A stretch of 64,000 nt of DNA from Hydractinia symbiolongicarpus (taxonomy: Eukaryota > Cnidaria > Hydrozoa > Anthoathecata > Hydractiniidae): the NCBI RefSeq assembly GCF_029227915.1, contig NC_079876.1, forward strand, positions 33,835,828 to 33,899,827. The letters are read 5' to 3'. Both the position numbers and the translations under genes were made by a program. Shown here one piece after another: positions 36,901 through 49,956 of this stretch. Within the stretch, counting starts at the first letter, position 1, and each line of letters starts with the position of its first letter. The notes below the pieces were generated by a model, which saw only the letters and a program-made list of their open reading frames with translations, was not told the DNA's origin and did not search any database.

Positions 36901-39138
36901 GTCACAGTCAAAAATCAGTTCAATTTAATCCCACAGTCAATCGTTTCACTGTTAAAAGCGATGCAACCTATTAATATGAGAAAATTATCGCTAATTACAT
37001 GTTGGTACGAATGTGTGACTCATCTGTTGTAACTCAATCGGATTGATGCTGTTAGAAAGTCAATGAAATGTAGTTTTTGAAACTGTCTCTATTTCTCCAG
37101 CGCGAGATAACGGCTAGGATAGGTCCCACAGTAAAAAATGACTTATTTATTCAAATTTTTAAATGAAGCGCTACCACAGCGCCCAGTGTAATCGCTGAGT
37201 TCCGGCAATCACGTCAAATTAAGAAGAATGTTACTTCTTGGAGTTCAATTGTCTCACTTATAAAATTTATCAGGTCACAGTCCAAAGTTAGTTCAATTAA
37301 GTCCCACAGTCAATCGTTTCATTGTTAAAAGCGATGCAATCTAGATATATCAGAAAAATATCGCTAAATACATGTTGGTACGAATATGTGACCCAACCGT
37401 TGTAACTCACACGGACTGTAGCCGTTAGAAAGTCAATGAAATGAAGTTTTTGAAACTGTCGCTATTTCTTCAGCGCGCGATAACAGATAGGATTGGTTCC
37501 ACAGTAAAGAATGACTTATTTATCTAAATATTTAAATGAAGCGCTACCACAGCGCCCAGTGTAATCGCTGAGTTCCGGCAATCATGTCAAATTAAAAAGA
37601 ATGTTATTTCTTGGAGTACAATTGTCTCATTTATAACATTTATAAGGTCACAGTCAAAAATCAGTTCAATTTAATCCCACAGTCAATCGTTTCACTGTTA
37701 AAAGCGATGCAAGCTAGTAATACCGGAAAGATATCACGAAATACATGTTGGTAAGAATATGTGACTCTACCGTTGTAGCTCAAACGGATTGACACTGTTA
37801 GAAAGTCAATGAAATGTACTTTTTGAAACTGTCTCTATTTCTTCATGGCGGGATAACGGCTGGGATTGGTCTTATACCAAGAAATGGCATATTTATCTAA
37901 ATTTTTAAATGAAGCGCTACCACAGCGCCCAGTGTAATCGCTGAGTTCCGGCAATCATGTCAAATTAAAAAGAGTGTTATTTCTTGGAGTCCAATTGTCT
38001 CATTTATAACATTTATAAGGTCACAGTCAAAAATCAGTTCAATTTAAACCCACAGTCAATTATTTCACTGTTAAAAGCGATGCAACCTAGTAATATGAGA
38101 AAATTATCGCTAATTACATGTTGGTACGAATATGTGACTCATCTGTTGTAACTCAATCGGATTGATGCTGTTAGAAAGTCAATGAAATGTAGTGTTTGAA
38201 ACTGTCTCTATTTCTTCAGCGCGAGATAACGGCTAGGATAGGTCCCACAGTAAAAAATGACTTATTAATTTAAATTTTTAAATGAAGCGCTACCACAGCG
38301 CCCAGTGTAATCACTGAGTTCCGGCAATCACGTCAAATTAAGAAGAATGTTACTTCTTGGAGTTCAATTGTCTCACTTATAAAATTTATCAGGTCACAGT
38401 CCAAAGTTAGTTCAATTAAGTCCCACAGTCAATCGTTTCATTGTTAAAAGCGATGCAATCTAGATATATCAGAAAAATATCGCTAAATACATGTTGGTAC
38501 GAATATGTGACCCAACCGTTGTAACTCACACGGACTGTAGCCGTTAGAAAGTCAATGAAATGAAGTTTTTGAAACTGTCGCTATTTCTTCAGCGCGCGAT
38601 AACAGATAGGATTGGTCCCACAGTAAAGAATGACTTATTTATCTAAATATTTAAATGAAGCGCTACCACGGCGCCCAGTGTAATCGCTGAGTTCCGGCAA
38701 TCATGTCAAATTAAAAAGAATGTTATTTCTTGGAGTACAATTGTCTCATTTATAACATTTATAAGGTCACAGTCAAAAATCAGTTCAATTTAATCCCACA
38801 GTCAATCGTTTCACTGTTAAAAGCGATGCAAGCTAGTAATACCGGAAAGATATCACGAAATACATGTTGGTAAGAATATGTGACTCTACCGTTGTAGCTC
38901 AAACGGATTGACACTGTTAGAAAGTCAATAAAATGTACTTTTTGAAACTGTCTCTATTTCTTCATGGCGGGATAACGGCTGGGATTGGTCTTATAGCAAG
39001 AAATGACATATTTATCTAAATTTTTAAATGAAGCGCTACCACAGCGGCCAGTGTAATCGCTGAGTTCCGGCAATCATGTCAAATTAAGAAGAATGATATT
39101 TCTTGTAGTCCAATTGTCTCACTTTTAACATTTATAAA
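36901..39138 (+). repeat. Tandem duplication of K-M2-J, 1119 bp per copy
   Basis: The copies are 36901-38019 and 38020-39138, offset by exactly 1119 bp between their M2 landmarks (37373, 38492) and J landmarks (37746, 38865). Differences seen include CTTATACCAAGAAATGGC in the first J against CTTATAGCAAGAAATGAC in the second, and GTAGTTTTTG against GTAGTGTTTG in K. The second J leads out of block III through GCGCTACCACAGCGGCC into the O monomer. Confidence 0.85.
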
Positions 39139-39359
39139 GTCACACTCAAAAATCAGTTCAATTAAGTCCCACAGTCAATGGTTTCACTGTTAAAAGCGAG
39201 GCAACCTAGTAATATGAGAAAAATATCGCTAAATACATGTTGGTACGAATATGTGACTCAACTGTTGTAACTCAAACGGATTTATACTGTTAGAAAGTCA
39301 ATGAATTGTAGTTTTTTGAAACTGTCGCTATTTCTTCAGCGCGCGATAACGGTTAGGAT

Positions 39360-41598
39360 TGGTCCCACAGTAAAGAATGACTTATTTATCTAAACTCCTA
39401 AATGAAGCGCCACCACAGCGCCCAGTGTAATCGCTGAGTTCCGGCAATCATGTCAAATTAAGAAGAATGTTATTTCTTGGAGTCCAATTGTCTCATTTAT
39501 CACATTTATCAAGTCACAGCCCAATATCAGTTCAATTAAGTCCCACTGTCAATCGTTTAACTGTTAAAAGCGATACAACCTAGTATTACCGGAAAGATAT
39601 CACGAAATACATTTTGGTAAGAATATGTGACTCAGCTGTTGTAACTCAAACGGATTGATACTGTTAGAAAGTCAATGAAATGTACTTTTTGAAACTGTCG
39701 CTATTTTTTCAGAGCGGGATAACGACTAGGATTGGTCCAACAGTAAGAAATGACTTATTTATCTAAATTCTTAAATGAAGCGCTACCACAGCGCCCAGTG
39801 TAATCGCAGAGTTCCGGCAATCATGTCAAATTAAAAAGAATGTTATTTCTTGGAGTCCAATTGTCTCACTTATAACATTTATAAGGTCACAGTCAAAAAT
39901 CAGTTCAATTTAATCCCACAGTTAATCATTTCACTGTTAAAAGCGATGCAACCTATTAATATGAGAAAATTATCGCTAAATACATGTTGGTACGAATATA
40001 TGACTCATCCGTTGTAACTCAAACGGATTGATGCTGTTAGAAAGTCAATGAAATGTAGTTTTTGAAACTGTCTCTATTTCTTCAGCGCGGGATAACGGCT
40101 AGGATTGGTCCCACAGTAAAAAATGACTTATTTATCTAAATTTTTAAATGAAGCGCTACCACAGCGACCAGTGTAATCGCTGAGTTCCGGCAATCATGTC
40201 AAATTAAGAAGAATGTTATTTCTTGTAGTCCAATTGTCTCACTTATAACATTTATAAAGTCACAGTCCAAAATCAGTTCAATTAAGTCCCACAGTCAATC
40301 GTTTCACTGCTAAAACCGATGCAACCTAGTAATATTGGAAAAATATCGCTAAATACATGTCGGTACGAGTATGTGACGCAACCGTTGTAACTGAAGCAGA
40401 TTGATATCGTTAGAAAGTCAATGAAATGTAGTTTTTGAAACTGTCGCTATTTCTTCAGCGCGCGATAACGGCTAGGATTGGTCCCACAGTAAAGAATGAC
40501 TTATTTATCTAAACTCCTAAATGAAGCGCCACCACAGCGCCCAGTGTAATCGCTGAGTTCCGGCAATCATGTCAAATTAAGAAGAATGTTATTTCTTGGA
40601 GTCCAATTGTCTCATTTATCACATTTATCAAGTCACAGCCCAATATCAGTTCAATTAAGTCCCACTGTCAATCGTTTCACTGTTAAAAGCGATACAACCT
40701 AGTATTACCGGAAAGATATCACGAAATACATTTTGGTAAGAATATGTGACTCAGCTGTTGTAACTCAAACGGATTGATACTGTTAGAAAGTCAATGAAAT
40801 GTACTTTTTGAAACTGTCGCTATTTTTTCAGAGCGGGATAACGACTAGGATTGGTCCCACAGTAAGAAATGACTTATTTATCTAAATTCTTAAATGAAGC
40901 GCTACCACAGCGCCCAGTGTAATCGCAGAGTTCTGGCAATCATGTCAAATTAAAAAGAATGTTATTTCTTAGAGTCCAATTGTCTCACTTATAACATTTA
41001 TAAGGTCACAGTCAAAAATCAGTTCAATTTAATCCCACATTTAATCATTTCACTGTTAAAAGCGATGCAACCTATTAATATGAGAAAATTATCGCTAAAT
41101 ACATGTTGGTACGAATATATGACTCATCCGTTGTAACTCAAACGGATTGATGCTGTTAGAAAGTCAATGAAATGTAGTTTTTGAAACTGTCTCTATTTCT
41201 TCAGCGCGGGATAACGGCTAGGATTGGTCCCACAGTAAAAAATGACTTATTTATCTAAATTTTTAAATGAAGCGCTACCAAAGCGACCAGTGTAATCGCT
41301 GAGTTCCGGCAATCATGTCAAATTAAGAAGAATGTTATTTCTTGTAGTCCAATTGTCTCACTTAGAACATTTATAAAGTCACAGTCCAAAATCAGTTCAA
41401 TTAAGTCCCACAGTCAATCGTTTCACTGCTAAAACCGATGCAACCTAGTAATATTGGAAAAATATCGCTAAATACATGTTGGTACGAGTATGTGACGCAA
41501 CCGTTGTAACTGAAGCAGATTGATATCGTTAGTAAGTCAATGAAATGTAGTTTTTGAAACTGTCGCTATTTCTTCAGCGCGCGATAACGGCTAGGATT
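39360..41598 (+). repeat. Tandem P-Q-R trimer duplication, 1119 bp per copy
   Basis: The approximate copies are 39360-40478 and 40479-41598. Both start in the tail of the preceding monomer with the rare AAACTCCTAAATGAAGCGCCACC (about 39393 and 40512) and run through P, Q and R with a 1119-bp offset (39612/40731, 39985/41104, 40358/41477). Differences seen include CATGTCGGTACG in the first R, ACTTAGAAC in the second, and CGTTTAACTG against CGTTTCACTG in P. Confidence 0.83.
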
Positions 41599-44500
41599 GG
41601 TCCCACAGTAAAAAATGGCTTATTTATCTAAATTTTTAAATGAAGCGCTACCACAGCGACCAGTGTAATCGCTGAGTTCCGGCAATCATGTCAAATTAAG
41701 AAGAATGTTATTTCTTGTAGTCCAATTGTCTCACTTATAACATTTATAAAGTCACAGTCCAAAATCAGTTCAATTAAGTCCCACAGTCAATCGTTTCACT
41801 GCTAAAACCGATGCAACCTAGTAATATTGGAAAAATATCGCTAAATACAGGTTGGTACGAGTATGTGACGCAACCGTTGTAACTGAAGCAGATTGATGTC
41901 GTTAGAAAGTCAATGAAATGTAGTTTTTGAAACTGTCGCTATTTCTTCAGCGCGAGATAACGGCTAGGATTGGTCCCACAGTAAAAAATGACTTATTTAT
42001 CTAAATTTTTAAATGAAGCGCTACCACAGCGACCAGTGTAATCGCTGAGTTCCCGCAATCATGTCAAATTAAGAAGAATGTTATTTCTTGTAGTCCAATT
42101 GTCTCACTTATAACATTTATAAAGTCACAGTCCAAAATCAGTTCAATTAAGTCCCACAGTCAATCGTTTCACTGTTAAAAGCGATGCAACCTATTAATAT
42201 TGGAAAAATATCGCTAAATACATTTTGGTACGAGTATGTGACCCAACCGTTGTAACTCACACGGACTGTAGCCGTTAGAAAGTAAATGAAATGAAGTTTT
42301 TGAAACTGTCGCTATTTCTTCAGCACGCGATAACAGATAGGATTGGTCCCACAGTAAAGAATGACTTATTTATCTAAATATTTAAATGAAGCGCTACCAC
42401 AGCGCCCAGTGTAGTCGCTGAGTTCCGGCAATCATGTCAAATTAAAAAGACTGTTATTTCTTGGAGTACAATTGTCTCATTTATAACATTTATAAGGTCA
42501 CAGTCAAAAATCAGTTCAATTTAATCCCACAGTCAATCGTTTCACTGTTAAAAGCGATGCAACCTAGTAATATGAGAAAAATATCGCTAAATACATGTTG
42601 GTACGAATATGTGACCCAACCGTTGTAACTCAAGCGGACTGACATCGATAAAAAGTCAGTGAAATATAGTATTTGAAACTGTCTCTATTTCTTTAGCACG
42701 CGCTAACGGCTAGGATTGGTCCCACAGTTAAAAAATGACTTTTTTATCTTAATTTTTAAATGAAGCGCTACCACAACGCCCGGTGTAATCGCTGAGTTGC
42801 GGCAATCATGTCAAATTAAGAAGAATGTTATTTCTTTGAGTCCAATTGTCTCACTTTCACATTTATAAGGTCACAGTCCAAAATCAGTTCAATTAAGTCC
42901 CACAGTCAATTGTTTTAATGTTAAAAGCGATGCAACCTAGTAATACCGGAAACATATCACTAAATACATGTTGGTAAGAATATGTGACTCAACCGTTGTA
43001 GCTCAAACGGATTGATACTGTTAGAAAGTCAATGAAATGTACTTTTTGAAACTGTGTCTATTTCTTCAGCGCGGGATAACGGCTAGGATTGGTCTTACAG
43101 TAAGAAATGACATATTTATCTAAATTTTTAAATGAAGCGCTACCACAGCGGCCAGTGTAATCGCTGAGTTCCGGCAATCATGTCAAATTAAGAAGAATGT
43201 TATTTCTTGTAGTCCAATTGTGTCACTTAGAACATTTATAAAGTCACAGTCCAAAATCAGTTCAATTAAGTCCCACAGTCAATCGTTTCACTGCTAAAAC
43301 CGATGCAACCTAGTAATATTGGAAAAATATCGCTAAATACATGTTGGTACGAGTATGTGACGCAACCGTTGTAACTGAAGCAGATTGATATCGTTAGAAA
43401 GTCAATGAAATGTAGTTTTTGAAACTGTCGCTATTTCTTCAGCGCGCGATAACGGCTAGGATTGGTCCCACAGTAAAAAATGACTTATTTATCTAAATTT
43501 TTAAATGAAGCGCTACCACAGCGACCAGTGTAATCGCTGAGTTCCGGCAATCATGTCAAATTAAGAAGAATGTTATTTCTAGTAGTCCAATTGTCTCACT
43601 TATAACATTTATAAAGTCACAGTCGAAAATCAGTTCAATTAAGTCCCACAGTCAATCGTTTCACTGCTAAAACCGATGCAACCTAGTAATATTGGAAAAA
43701 TATCGCTAAATACAGGTTGGTACGAGTATGTGACGCAACCGTTGTAACTGAAGCAGATTGATGTCGTTAGAAAGTCAATGAAATGTAGTTTTTGAAACTG
43801 TCGCTATTTCTTCAGCGCGAGATAACGGCTAGGATTGGTCCCACAGTAAAAAATGACTTATTTATCTAAATTTTTAAATGAAGCGCTACCACAGCGACCA
43901 GTGTAATCGCTGAGTTCCTGCAATCATGTCAAATTAAGAAGAATGTTATTTCTTGTAGTCCAATTGTCTCACTTATAACATTTATAAAGTCACAGTCCAA
44001 AATCAGTTCAATTAAGTCCCACAGTCAATCGTTTCACTGTTAAAAGCGATGCAACCTATTAATATTGGAAAAATATCGCTAAATACATTTTGGTACGAGT
44101 ATGTGACCCAACCGTTGTAACTCACACGGACTGTAGCCGTTAGAAAGTAAATGAAATGAAGTTTTTGAAACTGTCGCTATTTCTTCAGCACGCGATAACA
44201 GATAGGATTGGTCCCACAGTAAAGAATGACTTATTTATCTAAATATTTAAATGAAGCGCTACCACAGCGCCCAGTGTAATCGCTGAGTTCCGGCAATCAT
44301 GTCAAATTAAAAAGACTGTTATTTCTTGGAGTACAATTGTCTCATTTATAACATTTATAAGGTCACAGTCAAAAATCAGTTCAATTTAATCCCACAGTCA
44401 ATCGTTTCACTGTTAAAAGCGATGCAACCTAGTAATATGAGAAAAATATCGCTAAATACATGTTGGTACGAATATGTGACCCAACCGTTGTAACTCAAGC

Positions 44501-44734
44501 GGACTGACATCGATAAAAAGTCAGTGAAATATAGTATTTGAAACTGTCTCTATTTCTTTAGCACGCGCTAACGGCTAGGATTGGTCCCACAGTTAAAAAA
44601 TGACTTTTTTATCTTAATTTTTAAATGAAGCGCTACCACAGCGCCCGGTGTAATCGCTGAGTTGCGGCAATCATGTCAAATTAAGAGGAATGTTATTTCT
44701 TTGAGTCCAATTGTCTCACTTTCACATTTATAAG
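41378..44734 (+). repeat. Duplicated R-R'-S-N tetramer, offset 1865 bp
   Basis: Copy 1 is 41378-42869 and copy 2 is 43243-44734, separated by one H monomer (42870-43242). Landmarks pair exactly: 41477/43342, 41850/43715, 42223/44088 and 42596/44461. Shared private changes are ACAGGTTGGTACG in R', CATTTTGGTACGAG in S and AAAAAGACTGTTATTTC before N. After copy 1 comes H, and after copy 2 comes O. The N-H pair at 42497-43242 is repeated again at 45109-45854, offset 2612 bp (7 monomers), sharing GGAAACATATCAC and GTTTTAATGTTAAAAG. Confidence 0.84.
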
Positions 44735-45854
44735 GTCACAGTCCAAAATCAGTTCAATTAAGTCCCACAGTCAATCGTTTCACTGTTAAAAGCGATGCAA
44801 CCTAGTAATATGAGAAAAATATTGCTAAATACATGTTGGTACGAATATGTGACTCAACTGTTGTAACTCAAACGGATTTATACTGTTAGAAAGTCAATGA
44901 ATTGTAGTTTTTTGAAACTGTCGCTATTTCTTCAGCGCGCGATAACGGTTAGGATTGGTCCCACAGTAAAGAATGACTTATTTATCTAAACTCTTAAATG
45001 AAGCGCTACCACAGCGCCCAGTGTAATCGCGGAGTTCCGGCAATCATGTCAAATTAAGAAGAATGTTTTTTCTTGGAATCCAATTGTCTCACTTATAACA
45101 TTTATAAGGTCACAGCTCAAAATCAGTTCAATTTAATCCCACAGTCAATCGTTTCACTGTTAAAAGCGATGCAACCTAGTAATATGAGAAAAATATCGCT
45201 AAATACATGTTGGTACGAATATGTGACCCAACCGTTGTAACTCAAGCGGACTGACATCGATAAAAAGTCAGTGAAATATAGTATTTGAAACTGTCTCTAC
45301 TTCTTTAGCACGCGCTAACGGCTAGGATTGGTCCCACAGTTAAAAAATGACTTTTTTATCTTAATTTTTAAATGAAGCGCTACCACAGCGCCCGGTGTAA
45401 TCGCTGAGTTGCGGCAATCATGTCAAATTAAGAAGAATGTTATTTCTTTGAGTCCAATTGTCTCACTTTCACATTTATAAGGTCACAGTCCAAAATCAGT
45501 TCAATTAAGTCCCACAGTCAATTGTTTTAATGTTAAAAGCGATGCAACCTAGTAATACCGGAAACATATCACTAAATACATGTTGGTAAGAATATGTGAC
45601 TCAACCGTTGTAGCTCAAACGGATTGATACTGTTAGAAAGTCAATGAAATGTACTTTTTGAAACTGTGTCTATTTCTTCAGCGCGGGATAACGGCTAGGA
45701 TTGGTCTTACAGTAAGAAATGACATATTTATCTAAATTTTTAAATGAAGCGCTACCACAGCGGCCAGTGTAATCGCTGAGTTCCGGCAATCATGTCAAAT
45801 TAAGAAGAATGTTATTTCTTGTAGTCCAATTGTGTCACTTAGAAAATTTATAAA

Positions 45855-48090
45855 GTCACAGTCCAAAATCAGTTCAATTAAGTCCCACAGTCAATCGTTT
45901 CACTGCTAAAACCGATGCAACCTAGTAATATTGGAAAAATATCGCTAAATACATGTTGGTACGAATATATGACTCATCCGTTGTAACTCAAGCGGATTGA
46001 TGCTGTTAGAAAGTCAATGAAATGTAGTTTTTGAAACTGTCTCTATATCTTCAGCGCGGGATAACGGCTAGGATTGGTCCCACAGTAAAAAATGACTTAT
46101 TTATCTAAATTTTTAAATGAAGCGCTACCACAGCGACCAGTGTAATCGCTGAGTTCCTGCAATCATGTCAAATTAAGAAGAATGTTATTTCTTGTAGCCC
46201 AATTGTCTCACTTATAACATTTATAAAGTCACAGTCCAAAATCAGTTCAATTAAGTCCCACAGTCAATCGTTTCACTGTTAAAAGCGATGCAACCTATTA
46301 ATATTGGAAAAATATCGCTAAATAAATTTTGGTACGAGTATGTGACGCAACCGTTGTAACTGAAGCGGATTGATACCGTTAGAAAGTCAATGAAATGTAG
46401 CTTTTGAAACTGTCGCTATTTCTTCAGCGCGCGATAACGGCTAGCATTAGTCCCACAGTAAAAATGACTTAACTATCTAAATTTTTAAATGAAGTGCTAC
46501 CAAAGTGCCCAGTGTAATCGCTGAGTTCCGGCAATCACGTCAAATTATGAAGAATGTTATTTCTTGGAGTCCAATTTTCTCATTTATCACATTTATCAGG
46601 TCACAGTCCAAAGTTAGTTCAATTAAGTTACACAGTCAATCGTTTCACTGTTAATAGCGATGCAACATAGTAATATCAGAAAAATATCGCTAAATACATG
46701 TTCGTACGAGTATGTGACGCAACCGTTGTAACTGAAGCAGATTGATATCGTTAGAAAGTCAATGAAATGTAGTTTTTGAAACTGTCGCTATTTCTTTAGA
46801 GCGGGATAACGGCTAGGATTGGTCCCACAGTAAGAAATGACTTATTTATCTAAATTCTTAAATGAAGCGCTACCACAGCGCTTAGTGTAATCGCTGAGTT
46901 CCAGCAATCATGTCAAATTAAAAAGAATGTTATTTCTTGGAGTCCAATTGTCTCACTTATAACATTTATAAGGTCACAGTCAAAAAACAGTTCAATTTAA
47001 TCCCACAGTCAATCATTTCACTGTTAAAAGCGATGCAACCTATTAATATGAGAAAATTATCGCTAAATACATGTTGGTACGAATATATGACTCATCCGTT
47101 GTAACTCAAACGGATTGATGCTGTTAGAAAGTCAATGAAATGTAGTTTTTGAAACTGTCTCTATATCTTCAGCGCGGGATAACGGCTAGGATTGGTCCCA
47201 CAGTAAAAAATGACTTATTTATCTAAATTTTTAAATGAAGCGCTACCACAGCGACCAGTGTAATCGCTGAGTTCCTGCAATCATGTCAAATTAAGAAGAA
47301 TGTTATTTCTTGTAGTCCAATTGTCTCACTTATAACATTTACAAAGTCACAGTCCAAAATCAGTTCAATTAAGTCCCACAGTCAATCGTTTCACTGTTAA
47401 AAGCGATGCAACCTATTAATATTGGAAAAATATCGCTAAATACATGTTGGTACGAGTATGTGACGCAACCGTTGTAACTGAAGCGGATTGATACCGTTAG
47501 AAAGTCAATGAAATGTAGCTTTTGAAACTGTCGCTATTTCTTCAGCGCGCGATAACGGCTAGCATTAGTCCCACAGTAAAAATGACTTAACTATTTAAAT
47601 TTTTAAATGAAGTGCTACCAAAGCGCCCAGTGTAATCGCTGAGTTCCGGCAATCACGTCAAATTAAGAAGAATGTTATTTCTTGGAGTCCAATTTTCTCA
47701 TTTATCACATTTATCAGGTCACAGTCCAAAGTTAGTTCAATTAAGTTACACAGTCAATCGTTTCACTGTTAATAGCGATGCAACATAGTAATATCAGAAA
47801 AATATCGCTAAATACATGTTGGTACGGATATGTGACCCAACCGTTGTAACTCACACGGACTGTAACCGTTAGAAAGTCAATGAAATGTAGTTTTTGAAAC
47901 TGTCGCTATTTCTTTAGCGCGCGATAACAGATAGGATTGGTCTTACAGTAAGAAATGACATATTTATCTAAAATTTTAAATGAAGCGCTACCACAGCGCC
48001 CAGTGTAATCGCTGAGTTCCGGCAATCATGTCAAATTAAGAAGAATGTTATTTCTTGTAGTCCAATTGTCTCACTTATAACATTTATAAA
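45855..48090 (+). repeat. Tandem Q-S'-M trimer, 1118 bp per copy
   Basis: Landmarks pair at 1118 bp: 45954/47072, 46327/47445 and 46699/47817. Shared private changes are CTCTATATCTTCAG in Q, GTAGCTTTTGAAAC and GGCTAGCATTAGTCC in S', and GTTACACAGTC with GTTAATAGCGATGCAACATAG in the third monomer. The third monomer of copy 1 becomes R-like after its landmark (TTCGTACGAGTATG, GAAGCAGATTG), while copy 2 stays M-like (CACACGGACTGTAACCG). A related M monomer lies at 59382. Confidence 0.82.
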
Positions 48091-49956
48091 GTCACAGTCC
48101 AAAATCAGTTCAATTAAGTCCCACAGTCAATCGTTTCACTGCTAAAAGCGATGCAACCTAGTAATATTGGAAAAATATCGCTAAATACATGTTGGTACGA
48201 GTATGTGACGCAACCGTTGTAACTGAAGCAGATTGATATCGTTAGAAAGTCAATGAAATGTAGTTTTTGAAACTGTCGCTATTTCGTCAGCGCGCGATAA
48301 CGGCTAGGATTGGTCCCACAGTAAAAATGACTTAACTATCTAAATTTTTAGATGAAGTGCTACCACAGCGCCCAGTGTAATCGCTGAGTTCCGGCAATCA
48401 TGTCAAATTAAGAAGAATGTTATTTCTTGGAGTCCAATTGTCTCATTTATCACATTTATCAAGTCACAGCCCAATATCAGTTCAATTAAGTCCCACTGTC
48501 AATCGTTTCACTGTTAAAAGCGATACAACCTAGTATTACCGGAAAGATATCACGAAATACATTTTGGTAAGAATATGTGACTCAGCTGTTGTAACTCAAA
48601 CGGATTGATACTGTTAGAAAGTCAATGAAATGTACTTTTTGAAACTGTCGCTATTTTTTCAGAGCGGGATAACGACTAGGCTTGGTCCCACAGTAAGAAA
48701 TGACTTATTTATCTAAATTCTTAAATGAAGCGCTACCACAGCGCCCAGTGTAATCGCAGAGTTCCGGCAATCATGTCAAATTAAAAAGAATGTTATTTCT
48801 TGGAGTCCAATTGTCTCACTTATAACATTTATAAGGTCACAGCTCAAAATCAGTTCCAATTAAGTCCCACAGTCAATCGTTTCACTGTTAAAAGCGATAC
48901 AACCTAGTATTACCGGAAAGATATCACGAAATTCATTTTGGTAAGAATATGTGACTCAGCTGTTGTAACTCAAACGGATTGATACTGTTAGAAAGTCAAT
49001 GAAATGTACTTTTTGAAACTGTCGCTATTTTTTCAGAGCGGGATAACGACTAGGATTGGTCCCACAGTAAGAAATGACTTATTTATCTAAATTCTTAAAT
49101 GAAGCGCTACCACAGCGCCCAGTGTAATCGCAGAGTTCCGGCAATCATGTCAAATTAAAAAGAATGTTATTTCTTGGAGTCCAATTGTCTCACTTATAAC
49201 ATTTATAAGGTCACAGTCAAAAATCAGTTCAATTTAATTCCACAGTTAATCATTTCACTGTTAAAAGCGATGCAACCTATTAATATGAGAAAAATATCGC
49301 TAAATACATGTTGGTACGAATATATGACTCATCCGTTGTAACTCAAACGGATTGATGCTGTTAGAAAGTCAATGAAATGTAGTTTTTGAACCTGTCTCTA
49401 TTTCTTCAGCGCGGGATAACGGCTAGGATTGGTCCCACAGTAAAAAATGACTTATTTATCTAAATTTTTAAATGAAGCGCTACCACAGCGACCAGTGTAA
49501 TCGCTGAGTTCCGGCAATCATGTCAAATTAAGAAGAATGTTATTTCTTGTAGTGTCAATTGTCTCACTTATAACATTTATAAAGTCACAGTCCAAAATCA
49601 GTTCAATTAAGTCCCACAGTCAATCGTTTCACTGCTAAAAGCGATGCAACCTAGTAATATTGGAAAAATATCGCTAAATACATGTTGGTACGAGTATGTG
49701 ACGCAACCGTTGTAACTGAAGCAGATTGATATCGTTAGAAAGTCAATGAAGTGTAGTTTTTGAAACTGTCGCTATTTCTTCAGCGCGCGATAACGGATAG
49801 GATTGGTCCCACAGTAAAAATGACTTATTTATCTAAATTTTTAAATAAAGCGCTACCACAGCGACCAGTGTAATCGCTGAGTTCCGGCAATCATGTCAAA
49901 TTAAGAAGAATGTTATTTCTTGGAGTCCAATTGTCTCACTTATAACATTTATAAGG

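Larger units (their letters stand above)
29820..39138 (+). repeat. Block III: irregular 7-, 6- and 3-monomer units
   Basis: Landmarks: K 29919, L-like 30292 (TAATGTTGGAAAAATATC), M' 30664 (CACACGGACTGTAACCG), E' 31037, I 31410, J 31781, K 32154, M2 32528 (ATCTAGATATATCAG), J 32901, K/M' 33274, E' 33647, I 34020, J 34391, M2/K 34764, J 35138, K/M' 35510, E' 35883, I 36256, J 36627, K 37000, M2 37373, J 37746, K 38119, M2 38492, J 38865. E' resembles the block I E monomer (AGTATTAACAG, TATGTTAACCAA) but has CCAATTGTTGTAACTCAGATGG. Units opening with E' are 2610 bp (7 monomers), then 2236 bp (6), then an open third unit. J monomers after M2 carry GATGCAAGCTAGTAATACC (CAAGCCAG in the first), a junction of an N-like head and a J body. 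Confidence 0.86.
39139..48836 (+). repeat. Block IV: transitional region with local 3- and 4-monomer duplications
   Basis: New variants appear. O has ACTCAACTGTTG and ACGGATTTATACTG. P has AGTATTACCGGAAAG and ACATTTTGGTAAG. Q has GAATATATGACTCATCC. R has TAATATTGGAAAAATATC and GAAGCAGATTGATATCG. Landmarks: O 39238, P 39612, Q 39985, R 40358, P 40731, Q 41104, R 41477, R' 41850, S 42223, N 42596, H 42969, R 43342, R' 43715, S 44088, N 44461, O 44834, N 45208, H 45581, R/Q 45954, S' 46327, M/R 46699, Q 47072, S' 47445, M 47817, R 48190, P 48562. The R' monomers have ACAGGTTGG and GATGTCG. P, Q and R are the building blocks of the block V HOR, so this block holds their less homogenised relatives. 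Confidence 0.84.

Noticed and set aside
41751-45107. Assembly artefact as the explanation for the near-identical duplications
   Set aside because: Copies differ at scattered private sites and are joined by distinct hybrids or neighbours (H after one copy, O after the other). This is not expected from a simple duplicated contig, although long-read confirmation would still be needed.
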